The translations under genes were made by a program, and so were the position numbers. DNA of 64,000 nucleotides from assembly GCA_026707285.1 (NCBI GenBank), contig JAPOXD010000053.1, positions 1 through 64,000 on the forward strand, written 5' to 3'. The stretch comes from Chloroflexota bacterium (GTDB lineage Bacteria; Chloroflexota; UBA11872). Shown here one piece after another: positions 7,970-16,614 of this stretch. The notes beneath the pieces were generated by a model. That model searched no databases, had not been told where the DNA came from, and saw only the letters and a program-made list of their open reading frames with translations. Position 1 is the stretch's first letter. Each line of letters begins with the position of its first letter.

Positions 7970-8773
7970 ATGCATAAGCCGCGCTACCAAATGAGTCAAC
8001 CGCTCTGGCGCAGGCTGCCGGACTCCCCGCATTTCGTGCGAGGCGTATTCGGCATTGCGTTTTTCCTATGGATCATCCTGCGCTCAGTCGGGGTGCTCGA
8101 CGTTTGGGATCTGTTGACGATCATGCTGGTTCTCTTCGGTCTTGCCTCGATCTACGACCTCGGCCGAGCCAACCCGATCGGATGGCTGTCGGTCAGCGCC
8201 GGGATCCTGGTGCAAGTGAGCCAACTGGTCGACTACAGCGGCGGCGTGCAGTTGGGCATCTGGATGGCCTTTGCGATCGTTGCCCTCGGCATCCTGTGGC
8301 AAAGTGGGACCATCCGCACGCGTCGAATCGTGCGCTTGCGGGGGTGGAAAGACAGCCACGTGGATCTCACCGCAGATGGGAGCACGCTGCGCGCCCGGGG
8401 CGACGTCCGGCGGGGCGAGATCACCTGCCGGCTATGCAACCTAGTCGTCGATCTGCGATATGCCGACATCACCCGTCCGCCGGCAATCCTCAATGTGACG
8501 TGCGTCGCAGGCCGGCTGGACTTGGTTGTCCCAACGGGGTGGCGCATCGACCGAAACGTGCGCACCACGTTCTCGCACGGGGTTCACGAAGCGCACCTGG
8601 TTGTGGAGAATGTCGGTTTCGCCGAGAAAACCTGGGTTGCGCCGATGCGGCCGGTCGGAGAGCTCTACAAGAGCTGGCGCGAGGCCCTGGGGCCCGACCC
8701 GGACCCCGGGTTCGTGAACCTGGTGGTGCAAGGGTCGTCGCACCTGGGCCGCATCCGGATTCTCCACGCCTGA
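7970..8773 (+). CDS. LiaF-like membrane protein, copy 1
   Basis: This 267-aa protein has an N-terminal membrane part with about four hydrophobic segments between residues 22 and 110. A soluble beta-rich domain follows (about 125-267) with VTCVAGRLDLVVPTGWRI and a closing SSHLGRIRI. This arrangement resembles LiaF/YvqF-type cell-envelope stress proteins, whose C-terminal domain is a beta-helix sensing or inhibiting a LiaS-type kinase. No kinase gene is nearby, and the family call is by pattern only. It is about 60% identical by eye to the gene at 9191-9994. Expression is probably controlled by the two operators upstream. Confidence 0.6.
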   Translation: MHKPRYQMSQPLWRRLPDSPHFVRGVFGIAFFLWIILRSVGVLDVWDLLTIMLVLFGLASIYDLGRANPIGWLSVSAGILVQVSQLVDYSGGVQLGIWMAFAIVALGILWQSGTIRTRRIVRLRGWKDSHVDLTADGSTLRARGDVRRGEITCRLCNLVVDLRYADITRPPAILNVTCVAGRLDLVVPTGWRIDRNVRTTFSHGVHEAHLVVENVGFAEKTWVAPMRPVGELYKSWREALGPDPDPGFVNLVVQGSSHLGRIRILHA

Positions 8774-9190
8774 CGACCGGCGTTCGCCGTGGCGGCCCGC
8801 TCGTCCATCGGGTTCATTGCGAGCGCCGCCGAGGTAGCCGCCGCCGTCGCGGTAGTTTCCGAGACTGACGGTTGTCCGCTGCGGATCCGAGTGCGCCACC
8901 GCTCACTAGGACCACGAGCGCGTGTCGGTCGAGCGCCTGCATCTGACCGCCGCGCTGTACGACCTTCCGGCGATGGAGTGCCGCGCCGTCGAAGGCTGAT
9001 GTCCACGCCCTAGGTTCGATCGTTCGCGCGGTCTGACGAATTCGGCGCTTTGCTAGGCTCCGAACCGAGGAGCGCTGCATGCACCACACCGGACGTTTGT
9101 CGGGGCACAGGCGCAGGTTGCGGCCTGGCGCGGTGCGCGATTCCTCGAGGACCGGCCGCGCACTTCCGCTCGCTTCGAGGGGTCGTCGAA
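8774..9190. other. Spacer between the LiaF-like paralogues
   Basis: There is no intact gene. The middle (8872-8999) is a decayed copy of the 3' end of the M20 gene. The last stretch resembles the sequence before copy 1 (for instance CGCGATTCCT followed by CCGG and CGC blocks). The operators found before copy 1 are absent. Confidence 0.55.
8872..8999 (+). pseudogene. Duplicated 3' end of the M20 hydrolase gene
   Basis: This stretch matches 7526-7651 closely. For example, GACCACGAGCGCGTGTCGGT occurs in both, and both end in TGA before a LiaF-like gene. It cannot encode a functional hydrolase. It shows that the LiaF-like gene was duplicated together with the tail of its upstream neighbour. Confidence 0.8.
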
Positions 9191-9994
9191 GTGGCTGACC
9201 GGCGCTACATGATGGCCAGGCCGTTCTGGCGCCAGCTGCTGGACTCGCCGCGATTCATGCGAGCGGCCTTTGGGATGGTCCTGTTTCTCTGGATCATCCT
9301 GCGCATGGTCGGGGTCCTCGATGTCTGGGACCTGCTGACGATGATGCTGGTCCTCTTCAGTCTCTCCTGGGCGAATGATCTCGGCCTGCGCAGTCCGGTC
9401 CCATGGCTTGTGATCGGTGCCGGAGTGCTAGTGCAGGTGAGCCATCTCGGCGAGTTCAGCGGCGCCGTGCAGGCGGGCATCTGGCTGGCCTTCGTGATCG
9501 TTGCCGTCGGCGCCCTGTGGCAAAGCGGGGCCATCCGCACGCGCCGCACTGTGCGCCTGCGGGGGTGGAAGGACAGCCATGTGGATCTGACCTACACCGG
9601 GGGCACGCTCCGCGCCAGGGGCGACATCCGGCGGGGCGATATCACCTGTCGTCTTTGTGACGTCACCGTCGATCTGCGCTACGTCGACATCACGCGTCCG
9701 CCGGCGATCCTCGACGTGACGTGCGTCGCGGGCCGGCTGGACCTGGTCGTCCCGGTCTGGTGGCGCATCGGTCAAAACGTCAACACCACGTTTTCCCACC
9801 TGGCGATAGAGGCGCGCCTCGCCGGGGAACACGGCGGGCCCAGGCCCGAAACATGGATTGGACGCATGCGGCCGATCGGCAGCCGCCGGCGCGGTGTCAG
9901 CGGCGGGGACGAGCCGGAGCCGGACGCGGGTTTTGTGAACCTGCTGATCCAGGGGTCCTCGCATCTGGGTCGGGTGCGGATTCGCCACGCCTGA
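9191..9994 (+). CDS. LiaF-like membrane protein, copy 2
   Basis: This protein of 267 aa is a tandem paralogue of the gene at 7970-8773. It has the same layout: hydrophobic segments at about 22-110, the conserved RLRGWKDSHVDLT junction, then a beta-rich C-terminal domain with GRLDLVVPVWWRI and SSHLGRVRIRHA. GTG 9191 is chosen because it aligns residue for residue with the ATG of copy 1. The frame is open further upstream without similarity. The segment before the C-terminal strand is more variable (GSRRRGVSGGDE versus ELYKSWREALG). The operators present before copy 1 are missing here, so the two may be expressed differently. Confidence 0.6.
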   Translation: MADRRYMMARPFWRQLLDSPRFMRAAFGMVLFLWIILRMVGVLDVWDLLTMMLVLFSLSWANDLGLRSPVPWLVIGAGVLVQVSHLGEFSGAVQAGIWLAFVIVAVGALWQSGAIRTRRTVRLRGWKDSHVDLTYTGGTLRARGDIRRGDITCRLCDVTVDLRYVDITRPPAILDVTCVAGRLDLVVPVWWRIGQNVNTTFSHLAIEARLAGEHGGPRPETWIGRMRPIGSRRRGVSGGDEPEPDAGFVNLLIQGSSHLGRVRIRHA

Positions 9995-10069
9995 CGTCGC
10001 GAGTCGTCCTGCGTGGAGCGGGTCGGTTCGCAGCGGCCAGGAACGTATGTTCCAGCGTGCGGGAGGTCG

Positions 10070-11290
10070 CTAGCCCACCAACTCGTTCGCGAGCGACAGG
10101 CCTTCGTCGAGTCGACACGGCCAGTCGGGCGAGAGATGGCGGACCGGATTGGTGCAGACGCGGAAGATGCACACGGCCTCGCGCAGATTGAGCGCCGGCT
10201 CGTCCCAGCCAAACCGATCCAGCGCGGCCTCGCGCATGCGCTGGTGGTAGGCGCCGCTGGCCTTGGCCTCGGCTGCAGGCCCGAAGTTCGCCGACCAACG
10301 TGTATGGGCCAGGAAATTGCCGACGTCGAGCAGCGGGTCGCCGAGCCCGGCTTCCTCGAAGTCCACCAGCGCCAAACGGCCATCCGGGATGCGGATCATC
10401 TGGTCGTCGTAGAAGTCGTTGTGGGCCGTGCCTGACGGCCGCCAGGTTTCAACGAATGGATCCAGTGCGGCGACTGCTTCGCTCAGGGTTCGGCGTGGGC
10501 CGTCGTGGTCCCGCAGCACCTGCCGAAACACGCGCCGCGCCCGCCGGTAGGCGCCGCGGAGGCTGAACGGGCGCCGGTCGTCGGCCGGTTCGGGGGCGTT
10601 CCAAAGCTTCGTCAGCGCATCGAGGATCGGCTCGGGGTCGATCGCGTCGCCTTTGCGGATCAGCCTTCGGACGTTGGTTCCCGGAATCTCGGACAGCCAG
10701 ACCACGCCGCCCTCGGTCCAGCAGCCCGCCAGGCGCGGCAGCGCAAACCCGGATGGCGCCACCAACTCCGCCGCGTCGATCAGCCGTGCGACTCGGTCGG
10801 GCCGCATGACGCGCACGTAGAAGCGCACGTCGCCGAGGCGATGGCGCAACACGGCGTGTCCGCCGGGTCGGTAGCGCACGACGCTCACGCGCACGCGCCG
10901 CACCGGAATGGTGAAGACATGCCGGTTGAGCAGCGAGCACGCGGCTTCCGGGGAGGCCGCGTCGCTCAATCCGGGCAGGTGAGGATCTTGCGGATAGCGG
11001 AAGAGGCGCGCCGGTTGTCCACGCGCCAGTTCGATGGCAAACGACTTCTGTGTGACGAATCTGTCGTGCAGCCACTCCGCGGCGCAGGTCAGCACGGCGC
11101 GCCGGCGCGGGTTGTAGCTCAACTGTCGCAATCGAAGGCGATGCGGTGGATCTTCCGGTTGGCCGAACCAGGCGCAATGGGCGCGCCAGACCCACTCGCC
11201 GTCGAAGAGGTCGGAAAACCCGGCGAGCTCAGCGTCCTCCGGAAGAGTGACCGGCGGAGACAACGGCGGCGTCGCGGAGATGCCCGGCAC
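10070..11290 (-). CDS. Aminoglycoside-phosphotransferase-fold kinase
   Basis: This 406-aa protein has an APH/choline-kinase-like phosphotransferase domain. The catalytic loop GTAHNDFYDDQM corresponds to the Brenner-type H-x-D motif, and LVDFEEAGLGDPLLDVGNF is the metal-binding D-F-E followed by the conserved GDP-xx-D. The N-terminal 150 residues are less conserved. Substrates in this superfamily range from antibiotics to sugars, choline and macrolides; none can be chosen here. The start is GTG 11290. It lies 42 bp downstream of the secreted repeat protein on the same strand. Confidence 0.75.
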   Translation of the reverse strand: MPGISATPPLSPPVTLPEDAELAGFSDLFDGEWVWRAHCAWFGQPEDPPHRLRLRQLSYNPRRRAVLTCAAEWLHDRFVTQKSFAIELARGQPARLFRYPQDPHLPGLSDAASPEAACSLLNRHVFTIPVRRVRVSVVRYRPGGHAVLRHRLGDVRFYVRVMRPDRVARLIDAAELVAPSGFALPRLAGCWTEGGVVWLSEIPGTNVRRLIRKGDAIDPEPILDALTKLWNAPEPADDRRPFSLRGAYRRARRVFRQVLRDHDGPRRTLSEAVAALDPFVETWRPSGTAHNDFYDDQMIRIPDGRLALVDFEEAGLGDPLLDVGNFLAHTRWSANFGPAAEAKASGAYHQRMREAALDRFGWDEPALNLREAVCIFRVCTNPVRHLSPDWPCRLDEGLSLANELVG

Positions 11291-11332
11291 GTTCCTTCCG
11301 ATTCACTTCGACCCGACGCCCACGCACCGGTC

Positions 11333-11660
11333 TCAGGAGCTGGTGTCCGTGGCGGTCAGGGTGGCGGTTGGGGTGAGGTCCGTGTCGTCGGTTGACGTGT
11401 TGGTGATCGAGGTCCCGTCGTCGGTGGCGGTCGCGGTGGCGGTGGCGGTCAGGTCCCCCGTGGCGGTGGCGGTAGCCGTGGCGGTCGCGGTGTTGGTGGC
11501 TGTTCCGACGAGATCCGTGGAGTTGGTGGCAGTGCTGGTGATCGAGGTCCCGTCGTCGGTGGCCGTGGCGGTCGCTGTAGCGGTCTGATCGCCGGTGGCG
11601 GTGTCCGTGGCCGTGGCCGTGGCCGTCCCCGTGTTGTCGTCGTCGTCATCCTCGTCATCG
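11333..11660 (-). repeat. Tandem Thr-Ala repeat and Asp-run coding tract
   Basis: The 3' third of the secreted protein gene is low complexity. A GTC/GTCATC run encodes an almost unbroken stretch of about 13 acidic residues. It is followed by two imperfect copies of a block of roughly 43 codons built on TATATATATDDGTSIT. Near-identical segments recur about 129 bp apart (around 11404 and 11533). The opposite strand is open too, giving valine-alanine shadow frames. Confidence 0.7.
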
Positions 11661-12238
11661 TCGTCGTCGTCCTGCCGCGTCTGGCCGGACATCACCGCTG
11701 ACTGGCCATCCTGTGTCGCAGGATTCGACGTGGCCGGCGGGAGTGGCGAGGTTTGGAGATCGTCGACCGAGAATCCGTACTCGGACTCCCAGGCCGACCG
11801 GTCAAGGACGAAATCGCCGTAGTTGTCGCTGTTGATGCCGAACAGCTCGACGTCCGCGATGGACTGGATGTGGAACAACTGCGGCTCCGCCCAATCGGTC
11901 TCCCACTTGGGGAGATAGATCGGGTCTCCGTCCTTCACCAGGCCTAACGAAAGCCAGGGATCGCCGCGCTCCAGATCCTGCAACTGCTCCACGCTGACCT
12001 CGACCCGGTCATCCCAATTGATGGTGCGCCCGGCGAGGGCGCGCGTATCGCCGCCCCAGTGCAGGACGCCCTCGGCATCGGCGATCCAAAGGTGCGGGGT
12101 TCCTTGAAGGCCGACCACCGTGCCATGCGAAATCGTGGCGCTGGTCCCTGCTGCGAGCGCCGGAGCGAGCATGCCGAAAATCAACACGGCAAAGAGAACC
12201 GCGCCAAGGCGCCAGCGAAGTCTCCTCATCCGCTTCAC
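11333..12238 (-). CDS. Secreted protein with acidic run and Thr-Ala repeats
   Basis: This protein of about 301 aa begins with a signal peptide: a basic start, a hydrophobic core at about 11-25 and a likely ALA-A cleavage site near residue 29. A globular region (about 30-165) contains GDPWLSLGLVKDGDPIYLPKW and several tryptophans. A run of about 13 Asp/Glu residues follows, then 90 residues of Thr-Ala repeats that would be extended and possibly O-glycosylated. No family is recognised. The role may be a cell-surface or matrix protein with a calcium- or metal-attracting acidic patch, which is inference only. The start is GTG 12238 or ATG 12229. Confidence 0.7.
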   Translation of the reverse strand: MKRMRRLRWRLGAVLFAVLIFGMLAPALAAGTSATISHGTVVGLQGTPHLWIADAEGVLHWGGDTRALAGRTINWDDRVEVSVEQLQDLERGDPWLSLGLVKDGDPIYLPKWETDWAEPQLFHIQSIADVELFGINSDNYGDFVLDRSAWESEYGFSVDDLQTSPLPPATSNPATQDGQSAVMSGQTRQDDDDDDEDDDDDNTGTATATATDTATGDQTATATATATDDGTSITSTATNSTDLVGTATNTATATATATATGDLTATATATATDDGTSITNTSTDDTDLTPTATLTATDTSS

Positions 12239-12344
12239 CAGCCGTTTGCTCCCGCGCTTGGACTTGACGCTAGTCCAATGCTGCTGATTGGGTCAAGCGC
12301 GACGCTTGAGTCCATCCGCCGTGCAAACGCTCAACAAGGATCGG

Positions 12345-13196
12345 TTAGCCCTCGCGTGCGACGAGAATCTCGTTGTGAACGGTCACGACCAGCGTCTCGT
12401 TGTAGAGCGTCGGCGGCCGGCGCGGCAGCGGGGGGTCGGTGGGCCTCCGGGAGGGGTTGCGCAGGGCGCGGCGGTCGCGGCCCCGCACCTCCCACCACCA
12501 GTGCTCGGATGCCATCGGCTCGACCTCGCGCCGCAGGATGAACTCGGCGCGGTCCCAGGCGCTGAATGCCGCGTGGGCCAGGAACACCCGCGACACGGCG
12601 GCCCCGTCCCACGTCGCGAGATCGGGCAGCGCCATCGGCCCGGTGTCTACCTGGAACCGGCCCTTGGCACGTTCGATGTTGATCGTGCGAATGGGGTACT
12701 CCAGCGTGACGGTCAGCCCCAGAGCGTGGTCGTGGTGCGTGGTGCGGGCGTTCAAGCGCCGGCCGGCCAAGACCGCGCGCACGACCTCGCCGGCGTCGCG
12801 CGTGACCTGCGCGTCCGGAACCTCGTGGGTCGTGAAATGCGTGCCGGCGTAGCGGCCGGCGTGCGGCGTGGCGGCGGTCGGCTCGCGCTCGGTTGACGGG
12901 CGCCTGGCGATGGGGATGCCGTGCGTGCGGCTGAGCGCCACGCGGAACTCCTGGCTGGGGACCTGGAAGAGGTTGCGGTCGGCGATGGTGTATTCGGCCA
13001 GGCAGGGCTGCAGGAGGAAGATCTCCAGCGGGGGTGCGCCCTGGTCCCCGGTGATCGTGCACACGGCGTCGTAGCCGATGCGCACGTGATAGGCGTCGCC
13101 GGGCTCGCCCACGAAGCCGCCCGGATACTTGTAGTCGGGGTCCGGCTCGTGAGGCCGGTGGTCCCAGGTGAAGTGCGAGTGCGCAAAGTCAATCAT
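12345..13196 (-). CDS. Conserved protein of unknown function, paralogue A
   Basis: I do not recognise this 283-aa protein. It is a paralogue of the gene just upstream (13193-14044), and both have the same length. Shared elements in order are a DF...TW opening, YPGGFVGEPG, an IADRNLFQVP segment, a GRRLNARTT motif, VTLEYPI, ALPDLATWDGA and VFLAHAAFSAWDRAEFILRR. It has no signal peptide or membrane segment. ATG 13196 overlaps the upstream stop as ATGA, so translation is probably coupled and the two products may work together, perhaps as a heterodimer. Confidence 0.7.
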   Translation of the reverse strand: MIDFAHSHFTWDHRPHEPDPDYKYPGGFVGEPGDAYHVRIGYDAVCTITGDQGAPPLEIFLLQPCLAEYTIADRNLFQVPSQEFRVALSRTHGIPIARRPSTEREPTAATPHAGRYAGTHFTTHEVPDAQVTRDAGEVVRAVLAGRRLNARTTHHDHALGLTVTLEYPIRTINIERAKGRFQVDTGPMALPDLATWDGAAVSRVFLAHAAFSAWDRAEFILRREVEPMASEHWWWEVRGRDRRALRNPSRRPTDPPLPRRPPTLYNETLVVTVHNEILVAREG

Positions 13197-14044
13197 CGGC
13201 GCGACTCGTCGGAGGTCTGCCAGATGGTGTTGACCGCCGGCAACTCCCAGGTCTCGAAGTAGCCGGCGGCACGGGGTGGCGGCCGATCGACCGGCTCCCC
13301 CGGGACGCGGCGCTCGTACCTGTCGCGCCCGCGCACGGCCGCCGCCCAGGCCAGCTCGTGCTTGGCCAGGGCGATGCTGCGACGCAGGATGAACTCGACG
13401 TGGTCGTTGGCGGTGAAGGCCGCGTGGGCCACGAAGACCCGGTCGACGCCAGCGCCGTCCCAGGTCGTCAGGTCGGGCAGCGCCACCGCGCCGGTGCACA
13501 CCTGATAGCGCCCGCCGCTGGCGTGAAGGTTGATGAGCTTGATCGGGTATTCGACGGAGACGGTCACGGCGTGCGTGTCGTCGCGGTAGGTGGATCGGGC
13601 GTTGAGGCGCGTCCCCGCCAGCGAAGCCGCCACGACCGCGTCGTCCGACGCCAGGACCACGGCGTCATGGGCGCGTACGTCGATGGCGAACTCCGCGAAG
13701 CGCTCATCGACGTGCTGTCGCCGCGCGCCTTCGTCGTGCCAGCTGGGCTCGGCGGCGATGGGGATCGTGAACGTGTCGCTGACCGCGGCGCGGAACTCGC
13801 CGTTGGGCACCTGGAACAGGTTGTCGTCGGCGATGATGAACTCGGAGCGGCAGGGCGCGGTGAGATAGATCGTGCAGGCCGTCCCCCGCGCCTGATCGAC
13901 GATCTCGAAGCAAGCATCGATCTGAACGCGGCTGGTGGTGGCCTCGCCCGGCTCCCCGACGAACCCGCCCGGAAAGGCATAGACCGGGTCGGGCTCGGCC
14001 CACTCGATAGTCCAGGTGACGAACGAACGGTCGAAGTCGATCAC
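13193..14044 (-). CDS. Conserved protein of unknown function, paralogue B
   Basis: This 283-aa protein is the first of two overlapping paralogous genes. GTG 14044 is chosen because VIDFDRSFVTW then aligns with MIDFAHSHFTW of paralogue A and the lengths become equal; a TTG at 14059 is also open. Conserved blocks are YAFPGGFVGEPGEA, FIIADDNLFQVPNGEF, GTRLNARSTYRD, VSVEYPI, ALPDLTTWDGAGVDRVFVAHAAF and HVEFILRR. No catalytic motif of a known family is visible. The repeated VALPDL-TWDGA and HAAF-EFILRR blocks suggest a shared ligand site. Confidence 0.7.
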   Translation of the reverse strand: MIDFDRSFVTWTIEWAEPDPVYAFPGGFVGEPGEATTSRVQIDACFEIVDQARGTACTIYLTAPCRSEFIIADDNLFQVPNGEFRAAVSDTFTIPIAAEPSWHDEGARRQHVDERFAEFAIDVRAHDAVVLASDDAVVAASLAGTRLNARSTYRDDTHAVTVSVEYPIKLINLHASGGRYQVCTGAVALPDLTTWDGAGVDRVFVAHAAFTANDHVEFILRRSIALAKHELAWAAAVRGRDRYERRVPGEPVDRPPPRAAGYFETWELPAVNTIWQTSDESRR

Positions 14045-14200
14045 GTCGAGGTCGGCCAACCCGGGCGCATGTTCGACAAAGTGTCCCGCCGCGCTGCCGC
14101 GCCGAGCTTAGCCGAAGGAGCGATTGATATCGGCGATGACCTTGGCTAGCCTGACCGCTCGAAACGAGGGGGACGCGCTGACCGACGGTTAGCCACAGCT

Positions 14201-15703
14201 ATGTTGGATGCCTGGGTACTTGCGGTCTTCGTCGCCTATTTTGCGGTGCTCATCGGCATCGCCGTGTTTCGCGCCCGGCGCATGCGCGCAATGTCGGACT
14301 ATGTGCTCGGGGGACGCAAGCTCAGCAGCTTCACCACGGCCCTGAGCGCCAGCTCGTCGACGACGAGCGCCTGGACGATCCTGGCGCTGCCGGCGCTGGC
14401 CTTTGCCGGGGGCGTGACCCACCTGTGGACCGTCGTCGCCCTCGTGGCCGGCAGTTGGATCTGCTGGACGGTGGTGGCGAAGCGGTTGCGCCGCTACACC
14501 ATCGCGGCCGACGACGCCCTGACTCTGCCCGAATTCCTTGAGAAACGGTTCGGCGACACCTCGCAAGTCCTGCGCACGCTGGCCGCGTTGCTCACCATTC
14601 TCTTTGTCATCTTCTACGTGAGCTCGGGATTGGTCGCGGGCGCCAAGCTGCTGGAATCCGAGTTCGGCGTCGAATACACGCCCGGCATTCTGATCACGTT
14701 GATCGCCGTGGCGTCCTACACGTTCATCGGCGGCTTCCTGGCCGTCTCCCGAACCGACGTCTTTCAGTCGGTGTTGATGCTGGTGGGCTTCATGATCGTG
14801 CCGCTGGCGCTGATCGTCGTCGCGGGCGAGTCGTTGCTGCGCGCGGGCTCCGATACGCCCGGGTTCTGGAATCCGCTGACCGATCCCGACAACAACCCGA
14901 TCACGCCGGTCATGCTGCTGTCGGCCGTTGGCTGGGGCCTGGGCTTCTTTGGCTCGCAGCGAATCTTGCAGCGGTTCATGGCGATCGAAGGCGAGTCGAG
15001 CATTCCCGCGGGGCGGCGGATCGGCACGATCTGGATCGCGCTGATGTACGCCACGGCGGTGGTGCTGGGCGTCATTGCGCTCCCCGCGCTTACCGAACTA
15101 GACCTGCTGGAAGCCGTAGCGGACCCGGAGCGGATCTACCTGGTGGTGGCGGTGGCGTTCTTCCATCCCGTCATCACGGGCCTGCTGATGACCACCTTGA
15201 TCGCGGCGGTGATGAGCACGGCGGACTCCCAGCTGCTCCTGGCGTCGGCGGTCGCCGCGGACGACGTGCCGGTGATCCGGCGGCTGACGTACTCCCGCGC
15301 GGCCTATGCGCGCGTGTGGATCGGCCGCGGACTGCTGGTCGTGATCGGCATCGTGGCCGCGGTGCTGGCGTTGGTGGCCCAGGAGTCGGTGTTGCAGTTG
15401 GTCACCTATGCCTGGGGCGGCATGGGCGCCGCCTTCGGGCCGGTGACGATCCTGGCGCTGTACTGGCGCCGCTTCAACCTCTGGGGCGCGGGCGCGGCGA
15501 TCGTGACCGGCACCCTGGTGTCCTCGATCTGGTGGGCATCCTCCGGAGGCCCGGGCGGCGTGATGGACATCCACCCGGCGACCCCTGGGTTCGTGTTCGG
15601 GATGATCGCGGCCGTTGCGGTTTCGCTGCTCACGCCACCGCCCGCGGCGGCGACGGTGCGGACGTTCGATCAGGTGATCGGCGAGCGCGAGGCCGCGGCG
15701 TAG
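14201..15703 (+). CDS. Sodium:solute symporter, PutP-like
   Basis: This 500-aa integral membrane protein belongs to the SSS family, closest in pattern to the sodium/proline symporter PutP. It has about 13 hydrophobic segments. Family landmarks are SDYVLGGRKLSSFTTALSAS, the ALTLPEFLEKRFGD loop, FYVSSGLVAGAKLLESEFG and YTFIGGFLAVSRTDVFQ. The position of the sodium-binding Asp55 of E. coli PutP (ASDMSGW) reads SSTTSAW here, so the acidic residue is missing and cation coupling or substrate may differ. ATG 14201 opens the first membrane segment directly. Confidence 0.85.
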   Translation: MLDAWVLAVFVAYFAVLIGIAVFRARRMRAMSDYVLGGRKLSSFTTALSASSSTTSAWTILALPALAFAGGVTHLWTVVALVAGSWICWTVVAKRLRRYTIAADDALTLPEFLEKRFGDTSQVLRTLAALLTILFVIFYVSSGLVAGAKLLESEFGVEYTPGILITLIAVASYTFIGGFLAVSRTDVFQSVLMLVGFMIVPLALIVVAGESLLRAGSDTPGFWNPLTDPDNNPITPVMLLSAVGWGLGFFGSQRILQRFMAIEGESSIPAGRRIGTIWIALMYATAVVLGVIALPALTELDLLEAVADPERIYLVVAVAFFHPVITGLLMTTLIAAVMSTADSQLLLASAVAADDVPVIRRLTYSRAAYARVWIGRGLLVVIGIVAAVLALVAQESVLQLVTYAWGGMGAAFGPVTILALYWRRFNLWGAGAAIVTGTLVSSIWWASSGGPGGVMDIHPATPGFVFGMIAAVAVSLLTPPPAAATVRTFDQVIGEREAAA

Positions 15704-15855
15704 GCGTCGGAAGGTCCCTAGGCCCATGCCGCACCTTCCCCCATTCCACCACCAACGAAGGGCAAGCGACGAGCCGATCCGCTCGACCTCGTCAGCGGCG
15801 CCTCGTGAACCGTACGAACCCGCGGCATTCCCCAACGCGTCGATGCGGCTCGCGC

Positions 15856-16614
15856 TCAGGAGTCCCTTCGCATCGCGACCACGTCCGTGCTGAAATATCC
15901 CGGTATCGGAACGCGGGTAGCTTTACGCAACGCAATCCCAAGCCGGCTGGCGGGAAACTCTCGCGTGAACGAGGTTCGAAACAGCCGATGTAGCCGCCTG
16001 AATACGAAATCCGCGACCGGAAAGCGAATCTGATGCTCGAATGTTCGAATGATTGAGAAGCGCTCAGCCGCGCTCCCAGACACGATAAGCTCATTGAATT
16101 CATCCAGTGACCTAAACTCGTAAACATGGCCTCTATCCAAGACAATCTCTCCCTGCTCGTTGCGCAGGTAGTACCAGCGAAGATTCGCCCTTCGCACGGA
16201 TGTGATTACCAGCAGGCCCCCGGGTTTGAGCATCTCGTACAGCCCGGCTATGAATCCTTGGCGATCTACAATGTGCTCGATGAGTTGCATGCATGCGATG
16301 ACATCGAAACACTTCGCAGGGAATGGTGCTCTTGCGCCGTCGGCCTTTACGATTCGTCCGCTACGAATCGTGGTTGCCGCCATCTTTGTTCTGGAAGGCG
16401 AGATATCCAGGCCGTATCCCCTCGACGAAGTTCGGTGCTCAACATTCCACAGGAATGTCCCGTTGCCACATCCCACATCGAGAACGCGACCGCCGGCGTC
16501 AAGCTGCTCGCGAATAAACTCCCAAGTCGATGGGTGAATTACGAAGCTTATATCGGTAGCTGGCACGAACTCGTCTTCGTTTGGAATAGTGTCCGGTAGA
16601 AAATTCGGCTTCAT
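15856..16614 (-). CDS. SAM-dependent class I methyltransferase
   Basis: This protein of about 252 aa has the class I methyltransferase fold. Motif I VLDVGCGNGTFLW binds S-adenosylmethionine, GYGLDISPSR is the acidic second strand, and LIEHIVDRQGFIAGLYEMLKPGGLLVIT covers motifs II-III. The substrate is unknown; similar proteins sit in surface-glycan or small-molecule pathways. ATG 16614 is preferred to the TTG at 16641. The gene is clearly less GC-rich and uses more A/T-ending codons than its neighbours, which suggests transfer from another genome. Confidence 0.8.
   Translation of the reverse strand: MKPNFLPDTIPNEDEFVPATDISFVIHPSTWEFIREQLDAGGRVLDVGCGNGTFLWNVEHRTSSRGYGLDISPSRTKMAATTIRSGRIVKADGARAPFPAKCFDVIACMQLIEHIVDRQGFIAGLYEMLKPGGLLVITSVRRANLRWYYLRNEQGEIVLDRGHVYEFRSLDEFNELIVSGSAAERFSIIRTFEHQIRFPVADFVFRRLHRLFRTSFTREFPASRLGIALRKATRVPIPGYFSTDVVAMRRDS

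Noticed and set aside
11247-11588. Plus-strand frame encoding long Val-Ala repeats
   Set aside because: It is the complement of the Thr-Ala repeat of the secreted protein. It has no ribosome site and no family; the minus-strand protein has a signal peptide and a normal domain.
11333-11660. CRISPR-like array
   Set aside because: The repetition is a low-complexity coding tract with no spacer structure. No regular repeat-spacer array and no cas gene was seen anywhere.
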